DNA of 7,524 bases from an uncultured Muribaculum sp. (lineage in GTDB: Bacteria; Bacteroidota; Bacteroidia; Bacteroidales; Muribaculaceae), in NCBI GenBank assembly GCA_947573015.1, contig CANPDS010000126.1:1-7524 (forward strand), in the 5' to 3' direction. Made by a program: the position numbers and the translations under genes. Of the stretch, positions 1 through 7,062 are shown one piece after another (position 1 is the stretch's first letter; the number at the start of each line of letters is the position of its first letter). The notes under the pieces were generated by a model that saw nothing but the letters and a program-made list of their open reading frames with translations, was not told the origin of the DNA and made no database searches.

Positions 1-1080
1 CTGCATCCTCTGCCCACATATCACATGGGCGAAGTACACACGATCGATACCGATGCAAAAAAGATCGTCACACAATACGAAACAATCCATTACGACAAAC
101 TCGTGATAGCCGCCGGCACACGCAATAACTTCTTCGGCATGGCAGACCTTGATAAATACGTGTTCACCATTAAACGCACGTCCGAGGCCCTGCGGTGCCG
201 CAACGAGATCCTCGACAGATTTGAGCGCGCAGCCATATGCCACGATCCAGCCACACGCCGACGGTTGCTTAGCTTTGTGGTGGTAGGCGGCGGTCCTACA
301 GGCGTGGAGGTTGCCGGTGCATTAGGAGACATGAAACGCTATCTCCTGCGACGCGAATATCCATCCATACAGCCCGACGACATGACAATCACACTGGTCG
401 AAGGATCCGACCGTCTCCTACAGGCCATGTCACCCCAAGCATCCGAATATGCATTCAAGGTTCTTGACACTCTGGCGGTAGAGGTCCGCCTCAAATCAAA
501 CATGCAGTCGTACGACAAAAATGTAATAACGCTCTCCGATGGATCCACACTGTACTCAGAAATGGTGATCTGGACAGCAGGTGTCACCTCTATATCTTTC
601 AGTACTGAGGGCACCCCGCTTCAACTTGGCCATGGAGGACGAATAATCGTGGACGAATATAATCGCGCAGCCGGACTTGGCGATGACGTGATGGCCATTG
701 GCGACATTTGCATCCATACATCCGCCGATGTTCCCCGTGGATGTCCTCAACTTGCTCAGGTAGCAATACAGCAAGCCCGCACTTTGGCCAGGAATCTCAA
801 CAAAGGGCAATGGAAAAAAGCTTTTTCATACCACGACAAAGGATCTATGGCCACCATCGGCCGTGGGCGCGCTGTAGCCGATCTGAAAGGCATACACCTC
901 AAAGGGTGGTTAGCATGGCTGGCATGGATGTTCGTCCACCTCATCTCCATACTCGGCATGCGCAACAAAGTGGCAGTGCTCGTCAATTGGACATGGGCCT
1001 ACTTCACCTACCCTACCTCACTGCGTCTGCTCATACACCCAGAACGCTACCCATTGCGCCGACGCTGGGGCGAGTCATAA
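1..1080 (+). CDS. ndh: Type II NADH:quinone oxidoreductase (NDH-2), 5' partial
   Basis: Membrane-associated flavoprotein that oxidises NADH and reduces quinone without pumping protons. The frame is open from base 1, so the ATG at 25 is internal and the gene starts outside the window. In residues counted from base 1, GTRNNFFG lies near 39-46, the NAD-binding Rossmann turn GGGPTG at 96-101 with the acidic residue of VEGSDRLL near 134, WTAGV near 191-195, and the FAD-contacting AIGDI near 232-236 followed by PQLAQVAIQQ. A hydrophobic segment (about 303-320, WLAWLAWMFVHLISILGM) fits the C-terminal membrane-attachment region of the family. About 359 residues are present; members usually have 420-450, so the missing N-terminus should carry the first FAD-binding glycine motif. 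The gene converges on the PH-domain gene that follows. The family call is firm; use of NADH over NADPH is inferred from family. Confidence 0.93.
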   Translation: MHPLPTYHMGEVHTIDTDAKKIVTQYETIHYDKLVIAAGTRNNFFGMADLDKYVFTIKRTSEALRCRNEILDRFERAAICHDPATRRRLLSFVVVGGGPTGVEVAGALGDMKRYLLRREYPSIQPDDMTITLVEGSDRLLQAMSPQASEYAFKVLDTLAVEVRLKSNMQSYDKNVITLSDGSTLYSEMVIWTAGVTSISFSTEGTPLQLGHGGRIIVDEYNRAAGLGDDVMAIGDICIHTSADVPRGCPQLAQVAIQQARTLARNLNKGQWKKAFSYHDKGSMATIGRGRAVADLKGIHLKGWLAWLAWMFVHLISILGMRNKVAVLVNWTWAYFTYPTSLRLLIHPERYPLRRRWGES

Positions 1081-1103
1081 AACATTGATAAGTATCAGCT
1101 ATA

Positions 1104-1136
1104 AATTGGCTATAATTTAATCTTTAACAGCCAATT
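1104..1136 (+). terminator. Inverted repeat 3' of ndh, possible terminator
   Basis: Perfect 8-bp inverted repeat, AATTGGCT (1104-1111) and AGCCAATT (1129-1136), around a 17-nt loop, 24 bases after the ndh stop. There is no clean U run after it, so it may stabilise the 3' end rather than terminate. Confidence 0.4.
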
Positions 1137-1161
1137 ACATCCTCACCATCCTCACTTTTAC

Positions 1162-1210
1162 CAAAAGAACTGATTCAACATTTTAAAATAAGTTTAAATC
1201 AGTTCTTTTG
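1162..1210. terminator. Bidirectional hairpin terminator between convergent genes
   Basis: Perfect 14-bp inverted repeat: CAAAAGAACTGATT at 1162-1175 and AATCAGTTCTTTTG at 1197-1210, with a 21-nt loop that contains the palindrome ATTTTAAAAT. The stem begins and ends in A4/T4, so either strand gives a hairpin closing in a U tract. The right arm is the last codons of the PH-domain gene, and its stop codon (1194-1196) lies in the loop. It sits between two converging genes, as expected for a shared terminator. Confidence 0.7.
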
Positions 1211-2687
1211 ATAAGCTTTCAGTTTTCAAAAGTAACAGATCATATATCTGCATGGCCTCGCATTCCGAAAGACTTCTCACATTAAAAGTTGAGCCGGGGG
1301 TAGATAAAATGAGAGTCACACGATGGGAAAATGCCGTAAAAGGTGTACGCCGTATTCTTACAACCTCAATATTACCATATTTCATGTAGTTTTCTATTTC
1401 AGCGAAAGAGCCATTATATACCACAAGACAAGAGTCTCTCAAAACTATCCTGCTGCGGCGCATTGCACAGATCCCCTTAACTACAGATATAAGCAGGTAG
1501 ACTATCGGCAGTATCAGCCAGACATATGCGTTGAAATAGCACAAGAATACAATAGCGATCAGCGAAATCAACAAATCAGGCAAGAAGGAATGAACAAATG
1601 CCCCTCTTCCTGATCGTGCTGAGATGATATCAGACTCGGTCATATAATCTTCTCCAAGCCACCATTTCAGAAAAAATGAGGATAAGTCTACACCATACAA
1701 CTTCAAATTATCCTCCTCTTTCTGGGCCGTCACATTCAATGCCTGCCTCAACATCAAGGTGCATAATCCAAGCTTTTTCTCAAAGAAATTGCGTTTTACC
1801 CATATTGTGCATACTTTGCCGAACTTGAATCGGCAACTTGAACGAGACAGCAAACCATAAGTAAACATAAGAAGCTTCCTGTCATACCTCATCGACATGT
1901 TGCTATAGCGGAGAAACAGCCTCCCTGTCCATAACAACAACACAACCGCGTATATTACAACAACGATCAGCAGCAACCGCAATGGAGACATCAACCACCC
2001 GTCATAAAACGACATTGCACAATCTATGATTGTGTCAGCCGCATTATTATCCATAAATTCATTCATACGCTCGAACGTTGCCGCCAAAAAGCCTCCCAAT
2101 ATCGCCATACCCTTCAAATGGTTCTGGCATATGGCATCCAACAACAGATATTGATTCCCGAATTGTCGGATATGTGTCGCGACTTTCAGTTTGGATTCGG
2201 TCTCCAATGCGATTTTAGGCCGCTCACCGTTATCTATCAGATGCAGAAGGTGGCGCCATTCCGACTCATCAAGTAGCAGTTCAATTTCAGCGCCCTTTGA
2301 TGCAAGAGTGTCGAATACTATACCCTTCATCTCAAAGATTCTATACCATATCCCTTGTTTTGTACGCAGTGAATGGATACGCCCGAGAGGAATTGTTGTA
2401 GTCTCCCGGTTCAATAATCCATGCATGAAAATCAGGTATCCATCCTTAACGTAAAACTTCTTGGGAAAGTAGGCCACAGCTGCCAGAAGCAACGAGACAC
2501 CTATCATAGCTATAAATCCACCTATGATCCTTATCCAGACATCACCATCACTTAGGCACAATCCCGAATCAAAGGCTTTTATGAAAAAATAGATTACAGA
2601 TGCATTGAAAACGGTTCTGAAAATCTTTATGAATATGATCAGGAATGCATTCAGCCCCATTCTCTGTGGAAGAGAAAAATCAGTCAT
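1194..2687 (-). CDS. Membrane protein with three bacterial PH (bPH2) domains, YdbT-like
   Basis: About 497 residues. The ATG at 2687 is preferred; a TTG at 2699 in the same frame would add four residues. The ATG overlaps the stop of the upstream gene by 8 nt (ATGACTGA), typical of translational coupling. The layout is hydrophobic segments near residues 13-36 and 53-74, a first PH-like unit near 78-140 (KFYVKDGYLIFMHGLLNRET, then IPLGRIHSL), membrane segments near 192-205 and 236-258, a second PH-like unit near 265-320 (RYDRKLLMFTYGLLSR), a two-segment membrane block near 366-406, and a third PH-like unit near 410-486 (RIVLRDSCLVVYNGSFAEIE). This TM-PH triple repeat and length match Firmicutes YdbT, which is encoded next to YdbS as here. 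The biochemical role is unknown; lipid-side scaffolding or export of a toxic compound has been suggested for relatives. No catalytic motif is visible. Confidence 0.8.
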   Translation of the reverse strand: MTDFSLPQRMGLNAFLIIFIKIFRTVFNASVIYFFIKAFDSGLCLSDGDVWIRIIGGFIAMIGVSLLLAAVAYFPKKFYVKDGYLIFMHGLLNRETTTIPLGRIHSLRTKQGIWYRIFEMKGIVFDTLASKGAEIELLLDESEWRHLLHLIDNGERPKIALETESKLKVATHIRQFGNQYLLLDAICQNHLKGMAILGGFLAATFERMNEFMDNNAADTIIDCAMSFYDGWLMSPLRLLLIVVVIYAVVLLLWTGRLFLRYSNMSMRYDRKLLMFTYGLLSRSSCRFKFGKVCTIWVKRNFFEKKLGLCTLMLRQALNVTAQKEEDNLKLYGVDLSSFFLKWWLGEDYMTESDIISARSGRGAFVHSFLPDLLISLIAIVFLCYFNAYVWLILPIVYLLISVVKGICAMRRSRIVLRDSCLVVYNGSFAEIENYMKYGNIEVVRIRRTPFTAFSHRVTLILSTPGSTFNVRSLSECEAMQIYDLLLLKTESLSKELI

Positions 2688-3183
2688 TGCAATCCGCAAG
2701 TTTCCCGGTGATACAATTCTTGATCTGCCTCGCCATATCCTCAGTCAATCCCGGGATAGTTAAAGATGATAGAACCTGAGCGCCATTAACCACCTCAACA
2801 GAATAAAGCCCGAAAAATTTTGATACCGGATTTTGCTCAATGCTCACCTGCTGGATTCTGCGATAAGGGATAGTGGTTATCTTCGGAAATATCATGCCAG
2901 TACGATAGCTGATATCATGTTCCCGAAGAGCATATCCTTTGAAAAGATATGCTTTCCGAAGAATCATTATATTAAATACGAAAACCGCTATGTTCATGCA
3001 CTCTGCAATGATACACCACCATATATTGTCACTGATCAATAACAATAAAGCCATTGCAGCCAATGCAGAATACACCAACACAGCTCCTGCAATCTGAACC
3101 GCTCTATATTTCCCATTAAGCTTCCCGAACGTCAGATCCTCAATCTTACCTCTCTGTTCAGGATTAGGTTGAACATTGGTCAT
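2680..3183 (-). CDS. Small bacterial PH-domain (bPH2) membrane protein, YdbS-like
   Basis: A 167-residue protein. A polar N-terminus of about 25 residues is followed by two membrane segments (about 28-50 and 54-75) and one PH-like domain (about 78-160) with the family pattern ALREHDISYRTGMIFPKITT, then IPYRRIQQVSIEQNPVSKFF and a final beta strand VEVVNGAQ. Size, topology and the IPYRRIQ..SIEQNP..FGL signature fit YdbS. It lies 45 nt after cstA and overlaps the larger PH protein by 8 nt, so the two are almost certainly co-translated and probably form one complex. An AAGGAG sequence (minus strand, 3191-3186) ends only two bases before the ATG, too close for a normal Shine-Dalgarno. The specific role is not known. 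Confidence 0.83.
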   Translation of the reverse strand: MTNVQPNPEQRGKIEDLTFGKLNGKYRAVQIAGAVLVYSALAAMALLLLISDNIWWCIIAECMNIAVFVFNIMILRKAYLFKGYALREHDISYRTGMIFPKITTIPYRRIQQVSIEQNPVSKFFGLYSVEVVNGAQVLSSLTIPGLTEDMARQIKNCITGKLADCND

Positions 3184-3228
3184 TTCTCCTTGATGTTTGT
3201 AAGACGCATCTCAACATGCAGGGCTATG

Positions 3229-4671
3229 TCAGTCGATGGCAAGGGATTTGCGGCCGCGGAGATAGGGAATCACCAGCCGGAAAGCGAGGCATGTCACCGC
3301 CGCCGTAGCTACCCCACCAAGCGAATAGGCCACCGTGCGATCCTCAATACCGAAGAACTGCGGACTGATAAACATGAACGAGGTGATGACATATGTCATG
3401 CACATTGCTGGAACGGTAGCAAGCACAAAATTTTTCCCACGCGAGGCAAGCCACACCACAATGCTCCACAACACGATGGTACCGAGTGTCTGGTTGGCCC
3501 AAGCGAAATAGCGCCAGAGCACACCGAAGTCGACCAAGGTGATGCCGAATCCTACCACAAACAACGGTATGCAGATAAGGAACCGCTTTACAAGCGGACG
3601 CTGGTCGATATGGAATATGTCGGCGATAATAAGGCGTGCAGAGCGGAACGCCGTATCGCCCGATGTGATCGGCGCAGCCACTACACCGAGCATCGCAAGC
3701 ACACTGCCGATAGCTCCGAGGGTGCCATGCGATATCACATCGACAGCCCACGCCGGATTGTTGCCATTATCAGCCAATGTCTGCGCAAGTGAGCCGGCTC
3801 CACCGAAGAATGCCATGGCCACAGCAGCCCATATCAGCGCGATTATGCTCTCCGATATCATCGATCCGTAGAACACCATACGGCATTCCCTCTCATTATC
3901 GACACAGCGTGCCATCATAGGCGATTGCGTGGCATGAAACCCCGATATAGCGCCGCAGGCAATAGTAATGAACAGAGTAGGCACAATAGGCAGATCATGC
4001 GGATTGAGCTGATAATTATGGAATGTGGTCATCTCCGGAATCGCATAGTCACCGAAAATCAATGCGCCCAGCAGCCCAAGCGCCATTATTATCAACGCCG
4101 CACCGAAAACAGGATACAACCGTCCTATCACCTTGTCGACAGGAAGCATAGTGGCCACGATATAATAAACGAGTATGATCCCGACCCACCATGCCTGCGG
4201 CACGGACGGCACCAGCGTGCCAAGCAATTGCGCGGGGCTCAGCAGGAACACAGCCCCCACAAGTATCATCAGCACTATGGAGAATAGCCTTATGAAATTG
4301 CGCATCCCGGAGCCAAGATAACTGCCGACCACCTCCGGCAGACTACGCCCGTCGGCACGCAAAATCATCATGCCCGACAGATAGTCGTGCATAGCACCGA
4401 AAAATATACCTCCAAGTGTGATCCATATGAATGCCACCGGGCCAAAACAGGCGCCAAGTATTGCACCGAATATAGGGCCAGTGCCTGCAATGTTGAGCAA
4501 CTGTATCAGAAACACACGCCAACGCGGCATGCGTATATAGTCAACACCGTCGGCCATACGGTTGGCTGGAGTTACTTTTGAACTGTCAACACCGGCCTGG
4601 CGGTCGAGATAACGTCCATAAATGAAATAAGCGGCCACAAGCGAGGCCAGACAGATTAGAAATGTGATCAT
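3229..4671 (-). CDS. cstA: CstA-family carbon starvation protein, peptide or pyruvate transporter
   Basis: Polytopic inner-membrane carrier of 480 residues. The CstA signatures are all present: NIAGTGPIFGAILG (60-73), GAMHDYLSGMM (92-102), SGFHATQSPMMARC (243-256), TSGDTAFRSARL (336-347) and FGVLWRYFAWANQTLG (382-397), separated by many hydrophobic spans. E. coli CstA and BtsT are about 700 residues; the 480-residue form, lacking the longer C-terminal part, is common in Bacteroidota, so this is not a truncation. E. coli relatives import peptides (CstA) or pyruvate (BtsT), and this sequence alone does not decide the substrate. It follows an Xaa-Pro aminopeptidase by 73 nt, which favours peptide use. 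No promoter consensus was seen in that gap, so it may be co-transcribed with pepP through a strong hairpin. The ATG at 4671 gives a hydrophobic first segment (MITFLICLASLVAAYFIYG), as expected. Confidence 0.93.
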   Translation of the reverse strand: MITFLICLASLVAAYFIYGRYLDRQAGVDSSKVTPANRMADGVDYIRMPRWRVFLIQLLNIAGTGPIFGAILGACFGPVAFIWITLGGIFFGAMHDYLSGMMILRADGRSLPEVVGSYLGSGMRNFIRLFSIVLMILVGAVFLLSPAQLLGTLVPSVPQAWWVGIILVYYIVATMLPVDKVIGRLYPVFGAALIIMALGLLGALIFGDYAIPEMTTFHNYQLNPHDLPIVPTLFITIACGAISGFHATQSPMMARCVDNERECRMVFYGSMISESIIALIWAAVAMAFFGGAGSLAQTLADNGNNPAWAVDVISHGTLGAIGSVLAMLGVVAAPITSGDTAFRSARLIIADIFHIDQRPLVKRFLICIPLFVVGFGITLVDFGVLWRYFAWANQTLGTIVLWSIVVWLASRGKNFVLATVPAMCMTYVITSFMFISPQFFGIEDRTVAYSLGGVATAAVTCLAFRLVIPYLRGRKSLAID

Positions 4672-4686
4672 GATAAGAGTTAATCA

Positions 4687-4723
4687 ACGCCATTCCATCA
4701 CATGCAGTGTGATAAAATGGCGT
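4687..4723 (-). promoter_or_regulatory. Strong hairpin between pepP and cstA
   Basis: Two stacked stems: ACGCCATT (4687-4694) with AATGGCGT (4716-4723), a symmetric 2x2 internal loop (CC/AA), then ATCACA (4697-4702) with TGTGAT (4708-4713) around a 5-nt loop TGCAG. It starts 21 bases after the pepP stop in the direction of transcription and ends 15 bases before the cstA start. No U run follows on either strand. It is best read as an mRNA processing or stability element that could set different pepP and cstA levels, with a leaky terminator or attenuator as an alternative. Confidence 0.6.
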
Positions 4724-4744
4724 ATTATCTATTTATAAAATTCA

Positions 4745-6118
4745 TCAGCGCATTGCCTCGACCTCCTCCGTGGTCAAAGGTATTTTCTTGCCGAGGCGAC
4801 GGGCACCGTCGGAGGTGATGAGATAATCCTCCTCATTGCGCACTCCTCCCCAATCTCGCCATTTCTCCACCTCGGAATATATGATCTGGTCGGCAAAGCG
4901 GTTCTCTTTCTTCCAAAGATCGATCAATTCAGGTATGAAATATACACCAGGCTCAATGGTATGCACCATGCCGGGTTCGAGCGGACGAGCCAACCGCAGC
5001 GATTTACGGCCAAACTGCGTGGACTTCGGCTTGCCGTCATATCCTACCCATACTTCACCAAGATTCTCCATATCGTGATCATCCAGCCCCATCAGATGGC
5101 CCAGACCCGTCTGGAAGAACAGCGCATATGCGCCACTTTCCACGGCATCCTGTGCCGACCCCCTGAGCATTCCGAGATCCTTCATGCCCTGAGCCACAAC
5201 CTCGGCGGCACGATTGTGCACGTCGATAAATGGCACCCCCGGGGCAAGCATGGCCACAGCGGCCTGATGAGCGGCCACCTGCACATCGTAGACCGCCTTC
5301 TGCCGGGGTGTAAACGTGCGGTCGGCAGGCACTGTCGATGTCATATCGCCGGCATAGCCCATCTGAGTTTCAGCGCCGGCATCCACAAGCACCATGTCGC
5401 CAGGTTTTATAAGGTTGCCATGATATGGATTGTGGAGAGTCTGACCATTTATAGTGCAGATAGTGTTAAATGACAGAGTGCAGTCGTTGGCGGTAGCCAC
5501 TCTTTCGAGCGCAGCCATCACCTCATATTCATACATGCCGGGACGCACGCAACGGATCGCCTCGATATGCATGTCGGCAGTGACATTGCAGGCACGCTCT
5601 ATCTCTGCTATCTCCTCCTCGCTCTTATGATTGCGTTGGTCAACTACCGCACGGATAAGCTCGACCGACGGCTTATGCTCTCCGGGCTTAAGATCGAGCA
5701 GGCGCCAAAGCTTCAGAGTGTGTTCAGCGCGATATTCCGGCAAGGTATGCACACGGCGTCCTGACTTTACAGCCTTGTCAATCTCTCCGCGCAGGACATC
5801 GGAAGGGAGCATTTTCTCCACCCCAACTCCATGAGCCTTCTCATGAAGTGTCGGCTGCGTGCCCATCCATACTATATGATCGATCGACAGTTCGTCGCCA
5901 AACAGTGTCGCCTCACCGCTGTCGGCGTCAATCACGGCATTAAGTCCGGCATAAGGAAGACCAAAATAATATAGAAATGTGGAGTCCTGACGGTAAGGAT
6001 ATGTCGCATCCTCGAAGTTACGGCCACACTCGTCATTCCCGAGCAGCAATATCACTCCGCTGCCAACCTTTTCAGCCAGCCTGCGGCGTCGTTCTACATA
6101 TGTATCTTTACTGAACAT
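4745..6118 (-). CDS. pepP: Xaa-Pro aminopeptidase (aminopeptidase P), M24B metallopeptidase
   Basis: Cytosolic metallopeptidase (457 residues) that removes the N-terminal residue from peptides with proline second. An AMP_N-type N-terminal domain covers about 1-140 and the pita-bread M24 domain about 170-435. The two-metal site is complete by motif: D246 in LVDAGAE, D258 in YAGDMTSTVP, H341 in GLGHLMGLDDHD, E389 in TIEPGVYF and E429 in GGVRNEEDYLIT. H229 and H348 match the conserved substrate-binding or proton-shuttle histidines. Length is normal for PepP (about 440-460). The ATG at 6118 is preceded in frame by a nearby TAA. No signal peptide is visible, so it probably acts on peptides already imported, for example by the CstA-type carrier encoded next. 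A long structured leader lies upstream. Cleavage of the Xaa-Pro bond is a family-level assignment. Confidence 0.95.
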   Translation of the reverse strand: MFSKDTYVERRRRLAEKVGSGVILLLGNDECGRNFEDATYPYRQDSTFLYYFGLPYAGLNAVIDADSGEATLFGDELSIDHIVWMGTQPTLHEKAHGVGVEKMLPSDVLRGEIDKAVKSGRRVHTLPEYRAEHTLKLWRLLDLKPGEHKPSVELIRAVVDQRNHKSEEEIAEIERACNVTADMHIEAIRCVRPGMYEYEVMAALERVATANDCTLSFNTICTINGQTLHNPYHGNLIKPGDMVLVDAGAETQMGYAGDMTSTVPADRTFTPRQKAVYDVQVAAHQAAVAMLAPGVPFIDVHNRAAEVVAQGMKDLGMLRGSAQDAVESGAYALFFQTGLGHLMGLDDHDMENLGEVWVGYDGKPKSTQFGRKSLRLARPLEPGMVHTIEPGVYFIPELIDLWKKENRFADQIIYSEVEKWRDWGGVRNEEDYLITSDGARRLGKKIPLTTEEVEAMR

Positions 6119-6150
6119 AGCTATTCTGTTTTATTGAATTATCCATCCGT

Positions 6151-6221
6151 GATAAGTAAATCATGAAAATTATTACGTATTATTCAATTTTCGTATAACT
6201 AAATTTCATGACCTGCTTATC
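6151..6221 (-). promoter_or_regulatory. Long hairpin in the pepP 5' leader
   Basis: The arms are GATAAG (6151-6156) with CTTATC (6216-6221) and TCATGAAA (6161-6168) with TTTCATGA (6204-6211). Read as minus-strand RNA, the four bases between the arms give two U.G pairs, one U-A pair and one mismatch, so the outer stem is almost continuous over 18 positions; the plus strand pairs less well. The 35-nt inner part contains a weak TACG/CGTA pairing. It lies about 33 bases 5' of the pepP start. A regulatory or stabilising leader is inferred; no known riboswitch was recognised. Confidence 0.5.
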
Positions 6222-6227
6222 TCGCAC

Positions 6228-6245
6228 CAATAATGAATATTATTG
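6228..6245 (-). repeat. Small AT-rich hairpin in the pepP leader
   Basis: CAATAAT (6228-6234) and ATTATTG (6239-6245) pair perfectly over 7 bp around the loop GAAT. It lies between the candidate promoter and the larger leader hairpin. It is AT-rich and could be a chance palindrome. Confidence 0.35.
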
Positions 6246-6257
6246 TATTTACTCATG

Positions 6258-6265
6258 CAAATATA
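6258..6265 (-). promoter_or_regulatory. Candidate -7 promoter box for pepP
   Basis: Minus strand TATATTTG followed by C, an exact match to the Bacteroidota -7 element TAnnTTTG. A -33 TTTG at the usual 19-21 nt spacing is absent; only a TTTTC at about 13 nt is present. Transcription would start near 6251 and give a leader of about 130 nt with two hairpins. Exact -7 matches arise by chance in DNA this AT-rich. Confidence 0.45.
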
Positions 6266-6375
6266 CATATTTCGAACGAAAACCATCCCATCATCTCCAA
6301 TTAATAAGCATATTTAACGAAAGTCAGTTTCGTACCATCATCATTCCTATCACCACATACATTTCGGATTGAATT

Positions 6376-6692
6376 TCAACTCACTCCGACAGCCATGAAT
6401 ATTTTACGAGTAATATCAGCGGTGAAACCTCTTTGCTCGAATTTGAAATCCTCAAAGGTATATAACTCATGTCATTTTCTGATTACAAGGCCTGAAGATA
6501 TATTTGCTAATCAGAGACACAATCCGCAACTCCATACTCATCAGATCCTCGTGGATTGCCAAAATTATATTCATTATGATTTAACTCCGTGCCGTTTTTA
6601 TCTAATACAGTGGGAAAAACTTCCTTATCAAGTTCACACAAAAACAGATAAATATCAATTATCACGTCAAAATCTTCATAAGGTGTGATCAT
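6376..6692 (-). pseudogene. Decayed coding remnant or small hypothetical gene
   Basis: From the ATG at 6692 the minus strand reads 61 codons to a TAG at 6507. The product is acidic and ordinary-looking (MITPYEDFDVIIDIYLFL at the start, DKNGTELNHNEYNFGNP in the middle), with GAT/GAA-rich codons unlike random AT-rich DNA. In another frame, immediately downstream, another protein-like stretch follows: SGLVIRK, an in-frame TGA at 6474-6472, then HELYTFEDFKFEQRGF and TADITRKIFMAVGVS up to a TGA at 6378-6376. One frameshift and one stop would join them, which suggests a dying gene. I do not recognise the family. The 61-codon part could instead be a genuine small gene; the plus-strand frame across the same bases looks less protein-like. 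Confidence 0.35.
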
Positions 6693-6736
6693 AAATAAAT
6701 CCTGTTGCTCTCAAATTCCCCTCAGAACGCCAATTA

Positions 6737-6768
6737 CTGATTTAATCTTAGTTCATATATTAAATCAG
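6737..6768. repeat. AT-rich 10-bp inverted repeat
   Basis: CTGATTTAAT (6737-6746) and ATTAAATCAG (6759-6768) are perfect inverted arms around a 12-nt loop. No U run follows on either strand. It lies 5' of the decayed reading frame on the minus strand, so it could be an operator or old terminator; the role is unknown. Confidence 0.4.
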
Positions 6769-6846
6769 CCTTAGAGTTTATTTAATAAAATCGCCCAACT
6801 GTGAGATATTCACATTTAATTATTAAACAATCCCTTAAGTATAGAC

Positions 6847-6935
6847 AAAAAAAAGGTGTGAGGAATGTATCTTGTTTTATCTGTCATTCAGGTCTTGGCG
6901 TACCCATGCAGTAGATAAAACAATAGCCCCACACC
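6847..6935 (-). terminator. Hairpin A followed by U8, strong minus-strand terminator
   Basis: The basal stem on the minus strand is GGUGUGGGG with CCUCACACC: nine pairs including one G.U, followed directly by eight U. An 8/3 internal loop leads to a perfect 11-bp stem (6872-6882 with 6913-6923) and a 30-nt apical part. There, CAU pairs with AUG and GGGU with ACCU, leaving the loop ACGCCAAG (6901-6894). The plus strand would have an A.C mismatch in the basal stem and no U tract. The closing stem plus U8 meets the criteria for an intrinsic terminator. Confidence 0.65.
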
Positions 6936-6979
6936 GATAAAGCTATATAGGTACCCATTACGAGTAGATACAAGCTACC

Positions 6980-7062
6980 GATGCAGTGCTATTGCAAATC
7001 TCATCTTCACTGCATTATAAACCGCCAAGTTCGAATGACGAAGATAAAATTTCAATAACACC
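6980..7062 (-). repeat. Hairpin B, diverged inverted copy of hairpin A
   Basis: On the minus strand, bases 7062-7058 pair with 6984-6980, 7057-7053 with 6990-6994, and 7052-7040 with 6996-7008, leaving one bulged G (6995) and a 5-nt bulge (6985-6989). All four non-Watson-Crick positions (6981/7061, 6984/7058, 7000/7048, 7002/7046) are G.U on this strand and A.C on the other. The 31-nt apex carries CTTGGCG, the reverse complement of the loop sequence CGCCAAG of hairpin A. No U run follows it. Confidence 0.6.
6981..7016 (+). repeat. 8-bp inverted repeat within hairpin B
   Basis: ATGCAGTG (6981-6988) and CACTGCAT (7008-7015) are perfect inverted arms around 19 nt. This pairing competes with the long stem of hairpin B, so the two folds are mutually exclusive. 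Confidence 0.4.

Noticed and set aside
3184..3191. Shine-Dalgarno for the small PH protein
   Set aside because: AAGGAG ends two bases before the ATG, too close to work normally, and this phylum rarely depends on such sites.
4836..5834. Several plus-strand open frames opposite pepP, and similar ones opposite cstA
   Set aside because: They mirror codon bias of well supported minus-strand genes and have no family features.
6476..6506. Plus-strand promoter-like TTTC-N19-TATATTTG
   Set aside because: Good spacing and an exact -7 match, but nothing coding or structured follows on the plus strand, and such matches are expected in AT-rich DNA.
6395..6688. Plus-strand 97-codon open frame
   Set aside because: Basic, irregular product without a recognisable pattern, lying opposite a minus-strand frame that looks more protein-like; no promoter upstream of its ATG.
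6847..6935. 6S RNA or integron attC site
   Set aside because: Too short and without the large central bubble of 6S RNA; no GTTRRRY/RYYYAAC core pairs and no integrase for attC.
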